Shown here piece after piece: positions 16,563 to 25,047 of a DNA stretch of 64,000 nt. Made by a program: the position numbers and the translations under genes. The notes beneath the pieces are model-generated. The model did no database searches. It was not told the origin of the DNA and was given only the letters and a program-made list of their open reading frames with translations. Numbering within the stretch: the stretch's first letter is position 1; each line of letters opens with the position of its first letter. Source of the DNA: Actinacidiphila glaucinigra (GTDB lineage: Bacteria; Actinomycetota; Actinomycetes; Streptomycetales; Streptomycetaceae); the NCBI RefSeq assembly GCF_900188405.1, contig NZ_FZOF01000004.1, positions 248,001-312,000 on the forward strand, given 5' to 3'.

Positions 16563-17744
16563 CTACTCCTCTTCTTGCTCTTCCTCGAGGACGCGGTTCG
16601 CGACGGCGAACGCTGCGTTGGCCGCGGGAACCCCGCAGTAGACGGCGGACTGGAGCAGGACCTCCTGGATCTCCTCCCGGGTCAGGCCGTTGTGCCGGGC
16701 CGCGCGCACGTGCATCGCCAGCTCGTCGAGGTGGCCGTGGGCCACCAGCGCGGTGAGGGTGATGCAGCTGCGGGTCCCGCGGCTCAGGCCCGGCCTGGTC
16801 CAGATCTCGCCCCACGCGTAGCGGGTGATGAGGTCCTGGAAGGGGGCGGTGAAGGCGGTGGTGCGGGCGATCGCCCGGTCGACGTGCGCGTCCCCGAGCA
16901 CGGCGCGGCGGACGGCCATGCCCTCGGTGTGGCGGGCGCCGTCGTCGGCGGCGGGCTCGGTGGCGAAGTGCTGCAGGAGTGCGGCGAGGACGGGGGCCGG
17001 ACGCTCGACGCCGGCCAGGTGCGCGGCGTGCGCCACCTCGGTGAGGCTCGCGCCGGGGATGCCGTCGGCGAGGACACGGGCGTCCGCGACCGGGGTCGCC
17101 GGGTCGCCGCGGCCCGCGACGACGAGGGTGGGCGCCGTGATCCGGGGCAGGTCGGCGCGTACGTCGAAGGCGGCGAGGGCGTCGCAGAGGGTGGCGTACG
17201 CCTCCGGGTCGGCGGCGCGCAGGTCGTCCACCAGGGCACTGACGGCGGGGGCGCCGCCGAAGTCCGGGGTGAACCAGCGCCCGGCGGCAGTGTCGGCGAC
17301 TGGTCCCGTGCCCTTCGCCCTGACCAGGCCGGCGCGTTCACGCCAGCGGTCCGGGTCGCCGAAGTCCGCCGAGGAGCACACGATCGCGAGCGCGGTGACC
17401 CGTTCGGGGTGGTGGATCGCGAGCCAGGTCCCCACGGCGCCGCCGAGGGAGATGCCGGCGTAGGCGAAGCGTTCGGCGCCGAGCGCGTCGGCGAGGGCCA
17501 GCACCGCGCGCGCCAGGTCCTCGACGGTGCCGTCCTCGGGGAGCAGCGAGGCGGGGCTGCCGCCGTGGCCGGGCAGGTCCCAGCGGATGACGCGGTGACC
17601 GCGGGCCAGGGCCGGGACCTGCGGGTCCCACACGGCGAGGGAGGTGCCCAGGCTCGGGCCGAGGATCAGCGGCGGCAGGCCCGGGGCGCCGTCCACCCGG
17701 TGGTGCGGCAGTCGCGGTTCCACGGCCTCGTACGGCGTGCTCAT
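16563..17744 (-). CDS. pcaL: PcaDC fusion: 3-oxoadipate enol-lactonase / 4-carboxymuconolactone decarboxylase
   Basis: A 393-residue fusion of two consecutive pathway enzymes. Residues 1-260 are an alpha/beta-hydrolase of the PcaD type, with nucleophile Ser99 in AGISLGGAVG and a late VVAGRGDPATPV acid segment. Residues about 275-393 are a PcaC-type decarboxylase (AHVDRAIARTTAFTAPFQDL, then RYAWGEIWTRPGL and ARHNGLTREEIQEVLLQ). It converts 4-carboxymuconolactone to 3-oxoadipate enol-lactone and then to 3-oxoadipate. The fusion is known in Streptomyces and Rhodococcus. GAGGAG precedes the ATG by six bases. It lies 31 bp after pcaB and 8 bp before pobA. Confidence 0.94.
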   Translation of the reverse strand: MSTPYEAVEPRLPHHRVDGAPGLPPLILGPSLGTSLAVWDPQVPALARGHRVIRWDLPGHGGSPASLLPEDGTVEDLARAVLALADALGAERFAYAGISLGGAVGTWLAIHHPERVTALAIVCSSADFGDPDRWRERAGLVRAKGTGPVADTAAGRWFTPDFGGAPAVSALVDDLRAADPEAYATLCDALAAFDVRADLPRITAPTLVVAGRGDPATPVADARVLADGIPGASLTEVAHAAHLAGVERPAPVLAALLQHFATEPAADDGARHTEGMAVRRAVLGDAHVDRAIARTTAFTAPFQDLITRYAWGEIWTRPGLSRGTRSCITLTALVAHGHLDELAMHVRAARHNGLTREEIQEVLLQSAVYCGVPAANAAFAVANRVLEEEQEEE

Positions 17745-17775
17745 GCGGGCTCCTCGCGGAAGGGGGCGGGGGCCG

Positions 17776-19200
17776 TCACGAGGACGTCCCCGCGGGGCCG
17801 GGGCGGCGCAGGGCGCGGTCGGCGAGCGCGCCCGCGGAGCCGGTGCAGCGGGTGGGGTCGGTGAGTTCGCGCAGGCGGCCTTCGGGGAGGAGGCCGCCGA
17901 GGACCGGGTCCCGCGCCAGGGCGTCGTCGAGGGTGATCCCCTCCTCGGCGACGCGCCTGGAGGCGCGTGCGAGGGCGGACTTGGCCTCGCCGCGGTCCAT
18001 GAGAGCGGCCAGGGCCGCGGCGAGACGTTCGGTGACCACCAGTCCCCTGGTCGCGTCGAGGTTCTCGCGCATGCGCTGCGGGCGGACGCGCAGGCCCGCG
18101 GCGAGTTCCGCGGTGTCCAGGGCCGCGCCGCCGACGAGGCGCAGGGCCTCGCGCAGGGGCTGCCATTCGGCGTGCCAGGCACCCGCCGGGCGCTCGTCCT
18201 CGGCGGCCAGGGAGCCGTACAGCACGGCGGCGAGCGCCGGCACCTGGCGGGCCGCGGCGGCGATGAGCGTGGCGCGGACGGGGTTGGCCTTGTGGGGCAT
18301 GGCCGAGGAACCGCCGCCCGCGCCCTCGGAGACCTCGCCGATCTCGGTGCGCGACAGCACCAGGACGTCGGCGGCGACCTTGCCGAGCGCGCCCGCCGTG
18401 AAGGCGAGGGCCCCGGCGAGGTCGGCGACGGGGGTCCGCAGGGTGTGCCAGGGCAGCGCGGGCTCCGCCAGCCCGGTCTCGGCGGCGTAGGCGGCGAGGA
18501 GTCGCGGAGCGGCGGCGGCGCCCGGGGCGGCGCCGTCCGCCTCGGCGAAAGCGCCGAAGGCGGCGAGCGTGCCCGCGGCGCCGCCCAGTTGCGCGGGCAG
18601 GGCGCCGTGGACGGCGGTCAGGCGGTCGTGCGCGTCCAGGACGAGCGAGCGCCAGCCGGCCGCCTTGAGTCCGAAGGTGGTGGGGACGGCGTGCTGCGTC
18701 AGGGTGCGTCCCGCCATCGGGGTGTCGCGGTGCTCCGCGGCGAGCCGCCCCAACGCCTCGGCCGCGGCGGCCAGATCGTCCAGGACGTGGCGCAGCGCAC
18801 GGGACGCGACGAGCATCGCGGCGGTGTCCAGGATGTCCTGGCTGGTGGCGCCGCGGTGCACATAGGACGCGGCGTTCGCGTCCCGCTCCCCCACTGCCGC
18901 GGTCAGGTCGGCCACCAGCGGGATCACCGGGTTGCCCCCGGCCCGGGCGCGCAGCGCCAGGTCGCGGGGGTCGAACCGGCCGGGCTCGGCCGCGGTGGCG
19001 GTCACCGCGGCCGCGGCGAAGGCCGGTGCCAGCCCGAGTGCGGACTGCGCCCGGGCCAGCGCGGCCTCGGCGTCGAGCATGCCCCGCACGAAGGCGGCGT
19101 CCCCGGTCGCCTCCTCGGCGGCCGATCCGGCCCGGACCGGGGAGAGCAGGCCGACGTCCGCGGCGGGGTCAGTCGAAGGCAAGGAAGACCGTCTCCTCAT
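17776..19200 (-). CDS. pcaB: 3-carboxy-cis,cis-muconate cycloisomerase
   Basis: A 474-residue member of the fumarase/aspartase superfamily. The signature loop is GGGSSAMPHKANP, and HRGATSQDILDTAAML and TLTQHAVPTTFG supply the other conserved active-site segments. It converts 3-carboxy-cis,cis-muconate to 4-carboxymuconolactone. The ATG at 19200 lies within the end of pcaG (32-bp overlap) and has a GGAG only three bases away. A TTG seven codons in, at 19182, with AGGAG ten bases upstream, is an alternative. Both keep the conserved start ADVGLLSPVRAGS. Confidence 0.93.
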   Translation of the reverse strand: MRRRSSLPSTDPAADVGLLSPVRAGSAAEEATGDAAFVRGMLDAEAALARAQSALGLAPAFAAAAVTATAAEPGRFDPRDLALRARAGGNPVIPLVADLTAAVGERDANAASYVHRGATSQDILDTAAMLVASRALRHVLDDLAAAAEALGRLAAEHRDTPMAGRTLTQHAVPTTFGLKAAGWRSLVLDAHDRLTAVHGALPAQLGGAAGTLAAFGAFAEADGAAPGAAAAPRLLAAYAAETGLAEPALPWHTLRTPVADLAGALAFTAGALGKVAADVLVLSRTEIGEVSEGAGGGSSAMPHKANPVRATLIAAAARQVPALAAVLYGSLAAEDERPAGAWHAEWQPLREALRLVGGAALDTAELAAGLRVRPQRMRENLDATRGLVVTERLAAALAALMDRGEAKSALARASRRVAEEGITLDDALARDPVLGGLLPEGRLRELTDPTRCTGSAGALADRALRRPGPAGTSS

Positions 19201-19747
19201 GGACTCCGTCGTACTGGAGCCTTACGTCGAAGCGGTGGACGCGCCCGCCCTCAGGAGTGGCGACCAGGGTGGCGCGCCGCTCCGGCGCCAGGGAGCCGAG
19301 CAGCGGGTCGCCCTCGGCGTCCCCGAGGTAGACGCGGGTGTGCAGATGGTGGAGCAGACCGCGGGCGAAGACGATCAGCGACAGGTAGGGCACGCCGCCG
19401 GGCGGCAGCGTGCGGATCGCATAGTGCCCGTCCGCGTCGGTGGCGATGCGCCCGAAGCCGGTGAAGGCCGGTCCGTCGCGCCCCAGGACCGCGCCGGTGA
19501 CCGGGTCGCGGCGCAGCGAGCCGGGGGCGCCGTGGCGGGAGCCGTCGGGTGCCGGCTGCCAGACCTCGATGAGAGCGTCGGGGACGGGCTGCCCGGCACC
19601 GTCGTAGACCCACCCGTGGACGGTGATCGTGTCCGGGTGCCCGGCCGGGGCGAGGTCGCCGCCCTTGGGGAAGGGCAGCGCGTAGCCGAAGAAGGGGCCC
19701 ACGGTCTGCGAAGGCGTGGGGCCGGGAGCGGGTGCCTCGGCGCTCAT
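19169..19747 (-). CDS. pcaG: Protocatechuate 3,4-dioxygenase alpha subunit
   Basis: A 192-residue non-iron subunit of the intradiol dioxygenase. It starts PTPSQTVGPFFGYALPF, typical of PcaG, and has the beta-sandwich core around VHGWVYDGAGQPVPDALIEV and DGHYAIRTLPPG. It lacks the four iron ligands found in PcaH and pairs with it to cleave protocatechuate. Its ATG overlaps the pcaH stop (ATGA), which fits the need for equal subunits. Confidence 0.94.
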   Translation of the reverse strand: MSAEAPAPGPTPSQTVGPFFGYALPFPKGGDLAPAGHPDTITVHGWVYDGAGQPVPDALIEVWQPAPDGSRHGAPGSLRRDPVTGAVLGRDGPAFTGFGRIATDADGHYAIRTLPPGGVPYLSLIVFARGLLHHLHTRVYLGDAEGDPLLGSLAPERRATLVATPEGGRVHRFDVRLQYDGVHEETVFLAFD

Positions 19748-20526
19748 CGGCCCTCCTCGATCCAGGTGGCGGCCGGGCCGTCCAGGACGATGTCCCAGCG
19801 GTAGCCGAGCGACCATTCGGGGGTGGACAGGTCGTGGTCGTACGCCGCGATCAGGCGCTGCCGCGCCGAGTCGTCGGTGACGGACTGCAGGATCGGGTCG
19901 TACGCGAAGAGCGGGTCGCCGGGGAAGTACATCTGGGTGACCAGGCGCTGGGTGAACGCCGGCCCGAACAGCGAGAAGTGGATGTGCGCCGGGCGCCAGG
20001 CGTTGACGTGGTTGCGCCAGGGGTAGGCGCCGGGCTTGATGGTGACGAACTCGTAGGAGCCGTCCTCCCCGGTCAGGGTGCGGCCGACGCCCGTGAAATT
20101 GGGGTCCAGCGGGGCGGGGTGGTCGTCGCGCTGGTGGGCGTAGCGGCCGGAGGCGTTGGCCTGCCAGATCTCGACGAGCTGCCCGCGCACGGGGCGGCCG
20201 GCTCGGTCCAGGACGCGCCCGGTCACCTTGATGCGCTCGCCCAGGGGCTCGGCACGGTGCTGCCGCGTCAGGTCGTGGTCGAGTGCGGTGACGTCGGTGA
20301 CGCCGAAGACCGGCCCGGAGAGCTCGACCGCCTCGGGGTCGCCGGCCGCCGCTCCCGCCGCCACCAACGGCCGCTTGGGGTGCCGCAGCACACTGCTGCG
20401 GTAGGGGGCGTAGGCCCGGTCGGGGTGGTCCCGGGCGGCGCCGCCGTCGGCGAGGCGCTTGGCGTAGGCCGCGCGCTCGTCGGCGATCTCGGCGGAGACG
20501 TCACCTTGGGTGAGGGGAGTGCTCAT
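19744..20526 (-). CDS. pcaH: Protocatechuate 3,4-dioxygenase beta subunit
   Basis: A 260-residue catalytic subunit that opens the protocatechuate ring between the two hydroxyls, giving 3-carboxy-cis,cis-muconate. The non-heme Fe(III) ligands are visible with the correct spacing: Tyr129 (ASGRYAHQRDD), Tyr168 (GAYPWRNH), His181 and His183 (RPAHIHFSLFG). The start MSTPLTQ has AGGAG eight bases upstream. It lies 10 bp after pcaF and overlaps pcaG by 4 bp. Confidence 0.96.
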   Translation of the reverse strand: MSTPLTQGDVSAEIADERAAYAKRLADGGAARDHPDRAYAPYRSSVLRHPKRPLVAAGAAAGDPEAVELSGPVFGVTDVTALDHDLTRQHRAEPLGERIKVTGRVLDRAGRPVRGQLVEIWQANASGRYAHQRDDHPAPLDPNFTGVGRTLTGEDGSYEFVTIKPGAYPWRNHVNAWRPAHIHFSLFGPAFTQRLVTQMYFPGDPLFAYDPILQSVTDDSARQRLIAAYDHDLSTPEWSLGYRWDIVLDGPAATWIEEGR

Positions 20527-20536
20527 GCGGGGACTC

Positions 20537-21730
20537 CTACCTCTCAAGGACGAGGGCCAGTCCCTGCCCGACGCCGATGCACAGGGCGGCGAGGCCGGTG
20601 CCGGAGCCCGCGGCCGCGAGCTGGTGCGCGACCGCCCCGGCGATGCGGGCGCCGGAGGCGCCGAGCGGGTGGCCGACGGCGATGGCGCCGCCGCGCGGGT
20701 TGACGAGGGAGGGGTCGAGCTCGGGCCATCCGGCGAGGCAGCCGAGCACCTGTGCGGCGAAGGCCTCGTTCAGCTCCACGGTGCCGAGGTCGCCGAAGCC
20801 CTTGCCGGCCTTGGCGAGTGCCTTGCGGACGGCCTCGACGGGGGCGAGGCCGAAGTAGTCGGGCTCGATGCCGGTGACGGCGGAGGCGCGGACGCGGGCC
20901 AGCGGCTCGCGGCCGGTGGCCTTCAGCCCCTCCTCGTCCACGATGAGCAGGGCCGCCGCCCCGTCGTTGAGGGGCGAGGAGTTGCCCGCCGTGACGGTGC
21001 CGCCGTCCTTGCGGAACGCGGGCTTCAGCCGGGCGAGCGCCTGCATGGAGGTGTTGTCGCGGATCGTCTCGTCGCGCGCCAGGTCCACGCCGTCGACCGG
21101 GACGACCTCGGCCTCGTACAGGCCGTCCTTCCAGGCGCGGGCCGCCTTCTCGTGGCTGGCCACGGCGAAGGCGTCCTGCTGCTCCCTGGTGATGCCGTGC
21201 CGGTCGGCGATCAGCTCGGCGCTCTCGCCCAGCGGGATGGTCCAGCGCGGGTCCATCCTCGGGTTGACCATGCGCCATCCGAGGGTGGTGGAGTACATCT
21301 CCTGGTGGCCCACCGGGAAGGCGCGTTCCGGCTTGGGCAGCACCCAGGGGGCGCGGCTCATCGACTCCACGCCGCCCGCGACGGCGACGGAGACGTCGCC
21401 GACGGCCACGGCTCGGGCGGCCTGGATCACGGCCTCCATGCCGGAGCCGCAGAGCCGGTTGACCGTGGTGCCGGGGACGGTGACGGGCAGCCCGGCCAGG
21501 AGTGCGGCCATCCTGGCGACGTTGCGGTTGTCCTCACCCGCGGCGTTGGCGTCGCCGAAGAAGACGTCGTCGATCCTGGCCGGGTCGAGCTCGGGCGTAC
21601 GGGCCACCAGCGAGGCCACGACGTGCGCCGCGAGGTCGTCGGGGCGCACTTTCGACAGGGCGCCGCCGTACTTGCCGACCGGGGTACGGACGGCGTCGAC
21701 GATGTACACCTCACGCAGCTGCCCGCTCAT
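20537..21730 (-). CDS. pcaF: Beta-ketoadipyl-CoA thiolase
   Basis: A 397-residue thiolase. It splits 3-oxoadipyl-CoA into succinyl-CoA and acetyl-CoA, the last step of the pathway. The nucleophilic cysteine is Cys94 in [10 protein letters not shown]. The histidine is in [17 protein letters not shown], and the second cysteine in [13 protein letters not shown]. The start [18 protein letters not shown] is characteristic of PcaF/PaaJ-type enzymes. Its ATG overlaps the pcaJ stop (ATGA). Confidence 0.95.
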   Translation of the reverse strand: MSGQLREVYIVDAVRTPVGKYGGALSKVRPDDLAAHVVASLVARTPELDPARIDDVFFGDANAAGEDNRNVARMAALLAGLPVTVPGTTVNRLCGSGMEAVIQAARAVAVGDVSVAVAGGVESMSRAPWVLPKPERAFPVGHQEMYSTTLGWRMVNPRMDPRWTIPLGESAELIADRHGITREQQDAFAVASHEKAARAWKDGLYEAEVVPVDGVDLARDETIRDNTSMQALARLKPAFRKDGGTVTAGNSSPLNDGAAALLIVDEEGLKATGREPLARVRASAVTGIEPDYFGLAPVEAVRKALAKAGKGFGDLGTVELNEAFAAQVLGCLAGWPELDPSLVNPRGGAIAVGHPLGASGARIAGAVAHQLAAAGSGTGLAALCIGVGQGLALVLER

Positions 21731-22383
21731 CGGGCGCTCCCTTCTGCGGCGACGGCGACGTGCACCGGGGCCGCGGTCTTCTCCAGGATCTCCTGCGTGG
21801 TGACGCCGGGTGCGGTCTCCACGAGGACGAGTCCCCCGTCGGTGACGTCCAGGACGCCCAGGTCGGTGATGATCCGGTCCACGCAGGCCTTCCCGGTGAG
21901 CGGCAGCGCGCACTCCCGGAGGATCTTGGGGCTGCCGTCCTTGGCGGTGTGGGTCATGGTGACGATGACCCGCCGGGCGCCGTGCACCAGGTCCATGGCG
22001 CCGCCGATGCCGGTGACGAGCTTGCCGGGGATGGCCCAGTTCGCCAGGTCGCCGCCGGCGGAGACCTGCATGGCGCCGAGCACGGCGGTGTCGATGTGAC
22101 CGCCGCGGATCATCCCGAAGGAGAGCGCGGAGTCGAAGAAGGCCGCGCCGGGCAGCACGGTGACCGTCTCCTTGCCGGCGTTGATCAGGTCGGGGTCGAC
22201 CTCCTCCTCGTACGGGAAGGGGCCGGTGCCGAGGATGCCGTTCTCCGACTCGAGGACGACCTCGACGCCTTCGGGGAGGTGGTTGGGGATCAGCGTCGGC
22301 AGGCCGATGCCGAGGTTGACGTACTCGCCGTCGCGCAGTTCCCGGGCCGCGCGGGCGGCCATCTCGTCGCGTGTCCAGGCCAT
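21727..22383 (-). CDS. pcaJ: 3-oxoadipate:succinyl-CoA transferase subunit B
   Basis: The 218-residue subunit B carries the catalytic glutamate in the motif ESENGILG. That glutamate forms a CoA thioester during transfer from succinyl-CoA to 3-oxoadipate. Other family blocks are [16 protein letters not shown] and [23 protein letters not shown]. Start and stop with pcaI overlap by one base (TGATG), so expression is coupled with subunit A. Confidence 0.95.
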   Translation of the reverse strand: MAWTRDEMAARAARELRDGEYVNLGIGLPTLIPNHLPEGVEVVLESENGILGTGPFPYEEEVDPDLINAGKETVTVLPGAAFFDSALSFGMIRGGHIDTAVLGAMQVSAGGDLANWAIPGKLVTGIGGAMDLVHGARRVIVTMTHTAKDGSPKILRECALPLTGKACVDRIITDLGVLDVTDGGLVLVETAPGVTTQEILEKTAAPVHVAVAAEGSAR

Positions 22384-23153
22384 CAGGCCGGCACCTCCCT
22401 GGCGGTGACGGTACGGAATTCGATCTTCTTGTCGGCGGCCTGCTCCGGGGTGAGCGCGACCACGCGCTGGACGAAGATGCCGGGCAGGTGCACCTGGTCG
22501 GGGTCGATCGCGCCGGGCTCGACGAGTTCCTCGACCTCGGCGACGGTGATCCGGCCGGCCATCGCGGCGAGCGGGTTGAAGTTGCGGGAGGACTTGTTGA
22601 AGACCAGATTGCCGTGGCGGTCGCCCTTGGCGGCGCGCACGAGGGCGAAGTCGGTGGTGATGCCGCGCTCCAGGACGTACTCGGCGCCGTCGAAGGCGCG
22701 CACTTCCTTGGGCGGGGAGGCCAGCGCCACGCCTCCGTCCCCGTCGTAGCGCCAGGGCAGGCCGCCCTCGGCGACCTGGGTGCCGACGCCCGCCGGGGTG
22801 TAGAAGGCGGGGATGCCGCAGCCGCCCGCGCGCAGGCGCTCGGCCAGGGTGCCCTGCGGGATCAGTTCGAGTTCCAGCTCGCCGGCCAGGTACTGGCGGG
22901 CGAACTCCTTGTTGGCCCCGATGTAGCTGCCGGTCACGCGGGCGATGCGGTGCGCGGCGAGCAGCACCGCGAGGCCCGAGTCGAGGGCGCCGCAGTTGTT
23001 GGAGACGACGGCGAGGCCGCCGACCCCGGCTTCGTACACCGCCTGGATCAGCGTGTTCGGCACGCCGCTCAGGCCGAAGCCGCCGACCGCCAGCGAAGCG
23101 CCGTCCTGGACGTCCGCTACGGCCTCAGCGGCCGAGGCGACCACCTTGTCCAT
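22383..23153 (-). CDS. pcaI: 3-oxoadipate:succinyl-CoA transferase subunit A
   Basis: A 256-residue subunit A of the CoA transferase, first gene of the pca operon. It has the glycine-rich [19 protein letters not shown] and the family segments [21 protein letters not shown] and VEYV-like [16 protein letters not shown]. It pairs with PcaJ. A perfect palindrome lies 36-51 bp upstream of its ATG. It is transcribed divergently from the double IclR regulator at 23300. An AAGGTGG ribosome site precedes the ATG. Confidence 0.95.
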   Translation of the reverse strand: MDKVVASAAEAVADVQDGASLAVGGFGLSGVPNTLIQAVYEAGVGGLAVVSNNCGALDSGLAVLLAAHRIARVTGSYIGANKEFARQYLAGELELELIPQGTLAERLRAGGCGIPAFYTPAGVGTQVAEGGLPWRYDGDGGVALASPPKEVRAFDGAEYVLERGITTDFALVRAAKGDRHGNLVFNKSSRNFNPLAAMAGRITVAEVEELVEPGAIDPDQVHLPGIFVQRVVALTPEQAADKKIEFRTVTAREVPA

Positions 23154-23188
23154 CCTGCGTCCACCTTCTCGTTCGTCTTGTTCGTCCA

Positions 23189-23204
23189 GTGAACTTAAGT
23201 TCAC
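23189..23204. promoter_or_regulatory. 16-bp palindrome, probable operator of the pca operon
   Basis: GTGAACTTAAGTTCAC at 23189-23204 is a perfect palindrome in the 146-bp gap between pcaI and the double IclR gene. It lies 36-51 bp upstream of pcaI and about 96 bp upstream of the regulator start. IclR proteins bind palindromes near their own divergent promoters, so this is the best candidate site for control of both transcripts. Confidence 0.65.
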
Positions 23205-23299
23205 AATTACTCGTGCCTGAGTCTGATCCTCGGGCGCCCGCTCTGTCAACGTTCCGGGGCGGTACGGTTTCGACGACATTTCGCCACGCTGGAGTGCTG

Positions 23300-24961
23300 A
23301 TGACACCGCTGACCACCGCGACCGCTCCCCCGCCGCAGGAGGCGGTGGGCCCCCTGGTCAGGGGACTGGCGGTGCTGCGCGAGCTGGCAGCGGCGGACGG
23401 CCGCCGCTCGGTCGGCGACCTCGTGCGCGCCACCGGCCTGGCGCGCTCCACGGTGGACCGGGTGGTCAGCACCCTCGTCCGCACCGGGTACCTGCGGGTC
23501 GAGGGCCGCGACGCCGTTCTCGCCCCCCGGCTGATGGAGCTCGGCAACGCCTACCTAGCCGCCAGCCGCTTCCCCGACCTGCTGGGACCGCTCGCAGACG
23601 CCCTCGCTGACTTCCTGGACGAGTCCGTGTCCATCGCCGTGCCGGACGGCGACGGGGTCCGCTTCGTCCACCAGGCGACCCGGCGCCGGGCGATGTCCCT
23701 GACCTTCCGCATCGGCGACCAGCTGCCCGCCGAGCGCGGCGCCCCCGGTGCGCTCTTCGCCGGCGACTGGGACGACGCCGACTGGGAGCGCTGGCGCCGC
23801 CGCCGCGCCGCGGACCCGCAGGACACCGGCTTCCCCGCGCTGCCGCGCGGACACGGCGACGCCGCCGCCTCCTTCGCGGAGCGGGTCGCCGCCGCCGGTG
23901 CCCACGGCTGGTCGGCCGACGACCAGCTCATCGAACCGGGACTGATCGCCGTCGCCGTGCCCGTACGGGACGGCGCCGGGCGGCCGGTGTGCGCGGTGAG
24001 CGTGGTCAGCCACACCAGCAGGCACAGCGCCGCGTCGCTGCGCGAGGCCGTGCTGCCCCGGCTGCGGGAGACGGTCACGGCCATGGAGGACGCCCTCTCC
24101 CGGCCCGCCGGCGCACCCGCCCCCTCCCCGGCCGGCGCGTCCCCCGCCGCCTGGACGCGGGCCTCCAAGCAGGAACTCGGGCCGGAGTTCGTGGAGTCGC
24201 TGGCCCGCGGGCTCACCGTGCTCACCGCCTTCGGCGAGGGCCGGGGCGAACTCCCCCTGACCGCCGTCGCCGAGGCGACCGGACTCGCCCGGGCCACCGC
24301 GCGGCGCTCCCTGATCACCCTGGAGCACCTGGGCTACGTCGCCTCCGCGGGGCGCCTGTTCCGGCTCACCCCGCATGTGCTGGAGCTGGGCTGCGCCCAC
24401 CTGTCGCGGCTGACGCTCCCCGAGATCGCCCAGCCCCATCTGATCGAACTGGTCGAGACGGTGCACGACTCCGCGTCGATGGCGGTGCTGTCCGGCGAGG
24501 ACATCCAGTACGTGGCGCGCGTCCCCACCGTCCGCATCATGAGCGTCAACATCACGCTCGGCACCCGCTTCCCCGCCTACGCGACCGCGATGGGGCGCGT
24601 GCTGCTGGCGGGACTGCCCGAGCGGGAACGCGCGGCACACCTCGGGCGCACCGGCTTCACGCGGCTGACCCGGTACACCGTCACGGACGCACCGCACCTG
24701 GCCCGGGTCCTCGACGAAGTCGCCGCCGACGGGCACGCCCTGGTCAGCGAGGAACTGGAGGAGGGCCTGCGGTCCATCGCCGTCCCCGTCCACGACCGCG
24801 GCGGCCGGGTGGTGGCGGCGATCAACGTCTCCATGCACGCCAGCCGCCGCTCCGTGGAGGAGTCGCGCTCCGAACTGCTGCCCCCGCTCCTCGAGGCCGC
24901 CGCGCGCATCGGCGACGACCTGCGCGTGGCGGGCCGTTACGCGCGCGTGCCGGCCGGCTGA
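23300..24961 (+). CDS. Tandem IclR-family regulator of the pca operon
   Basis: A 553-residue protein made of two complete IclR modules. Module 1 has a winged helix at about 18-70 (LVRATGLARSTVDRVVSTLV) and an effector domain to about 260. After an Ala/Pro linker (262-285), module 2 has a winged helix at about 295-350 (ATGLARATARRSLITLEHL) and a PcaR/PcaU-like effector domain ending RSIAVPVHDRGGRVVAAINVS. Normal IclR proteins have one module of about 250 residues. The second half is closer to classical PcaR-type proteins, the first more divergent. The ATG has GGAG five bases upstream. Position opposite pcaI suggests it senses protocatechuate or beta-ketoadipate. Confidence 0.88.
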   Translation: MTPLTTATAPPPQEAVGPLVRGLAVLRELAAADGRRSVGDLVRATGLARSTVDRVVSTLVRTGYLRVEGRDAVLAPRLMELGNAYLAASRFPDLLGPLADALADFLDESVSIAVPDGDGVRFVHQATRRRAMSLTFRIGDQLPAERGAPGALFAGDWDDADWERWRRRRAADPQDTGFPALPRGHGDAAASFAERVAAAGAHGWSADDQLIEPGLIAVAVPVRDGAGRPVCAVSVVSHTSRHSAASLREAVLPRLRETVTAMEDALSRPAGAPAPSPAGASPAAWTRASKQELGPEFVESLARGLTVLTAFGEGRGELPLTAVAEATGLARATARRSLITLEHLGYVASAGRLFRLTPHVLELGCAHLSRLTLPEIAQPHLIELVETVHDSASMAVLSGEDIQYVARVPTVRIMSVNITLGTRFPAYATAMGRVLLAGLPERERAAHLGRTGFTRLTRYTVTDAPHLARVLDEVAADGHALVSEELEEGLRSIAVPVHDRGGRVVAAINVSMHASRRSVEESRSELLPPLLEAAARIGDDLRVAGRYARVPAG

Positions 24962-25047
24962 GGAGCCTGTGGACAAGTGGTCCGCGGCGTCCGCGAGAGG
25001 GCATCATCGAGGGACACGGGGGACGCGGGGACGCGAGGGGGTGCGCG

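Noticed and set aside
16563..17744. PcaDC fusion as a novel fusion protein
   Set aside because: PcaL-type fusions are already known from Streptomyces and Rhodococcus.
19169..19200. Possible frameshift at the pcaG-pcaB junction
   Set aside because: The 32-bp overlap only reflects start choice for pcaB; both proteins are intact from start to stop.
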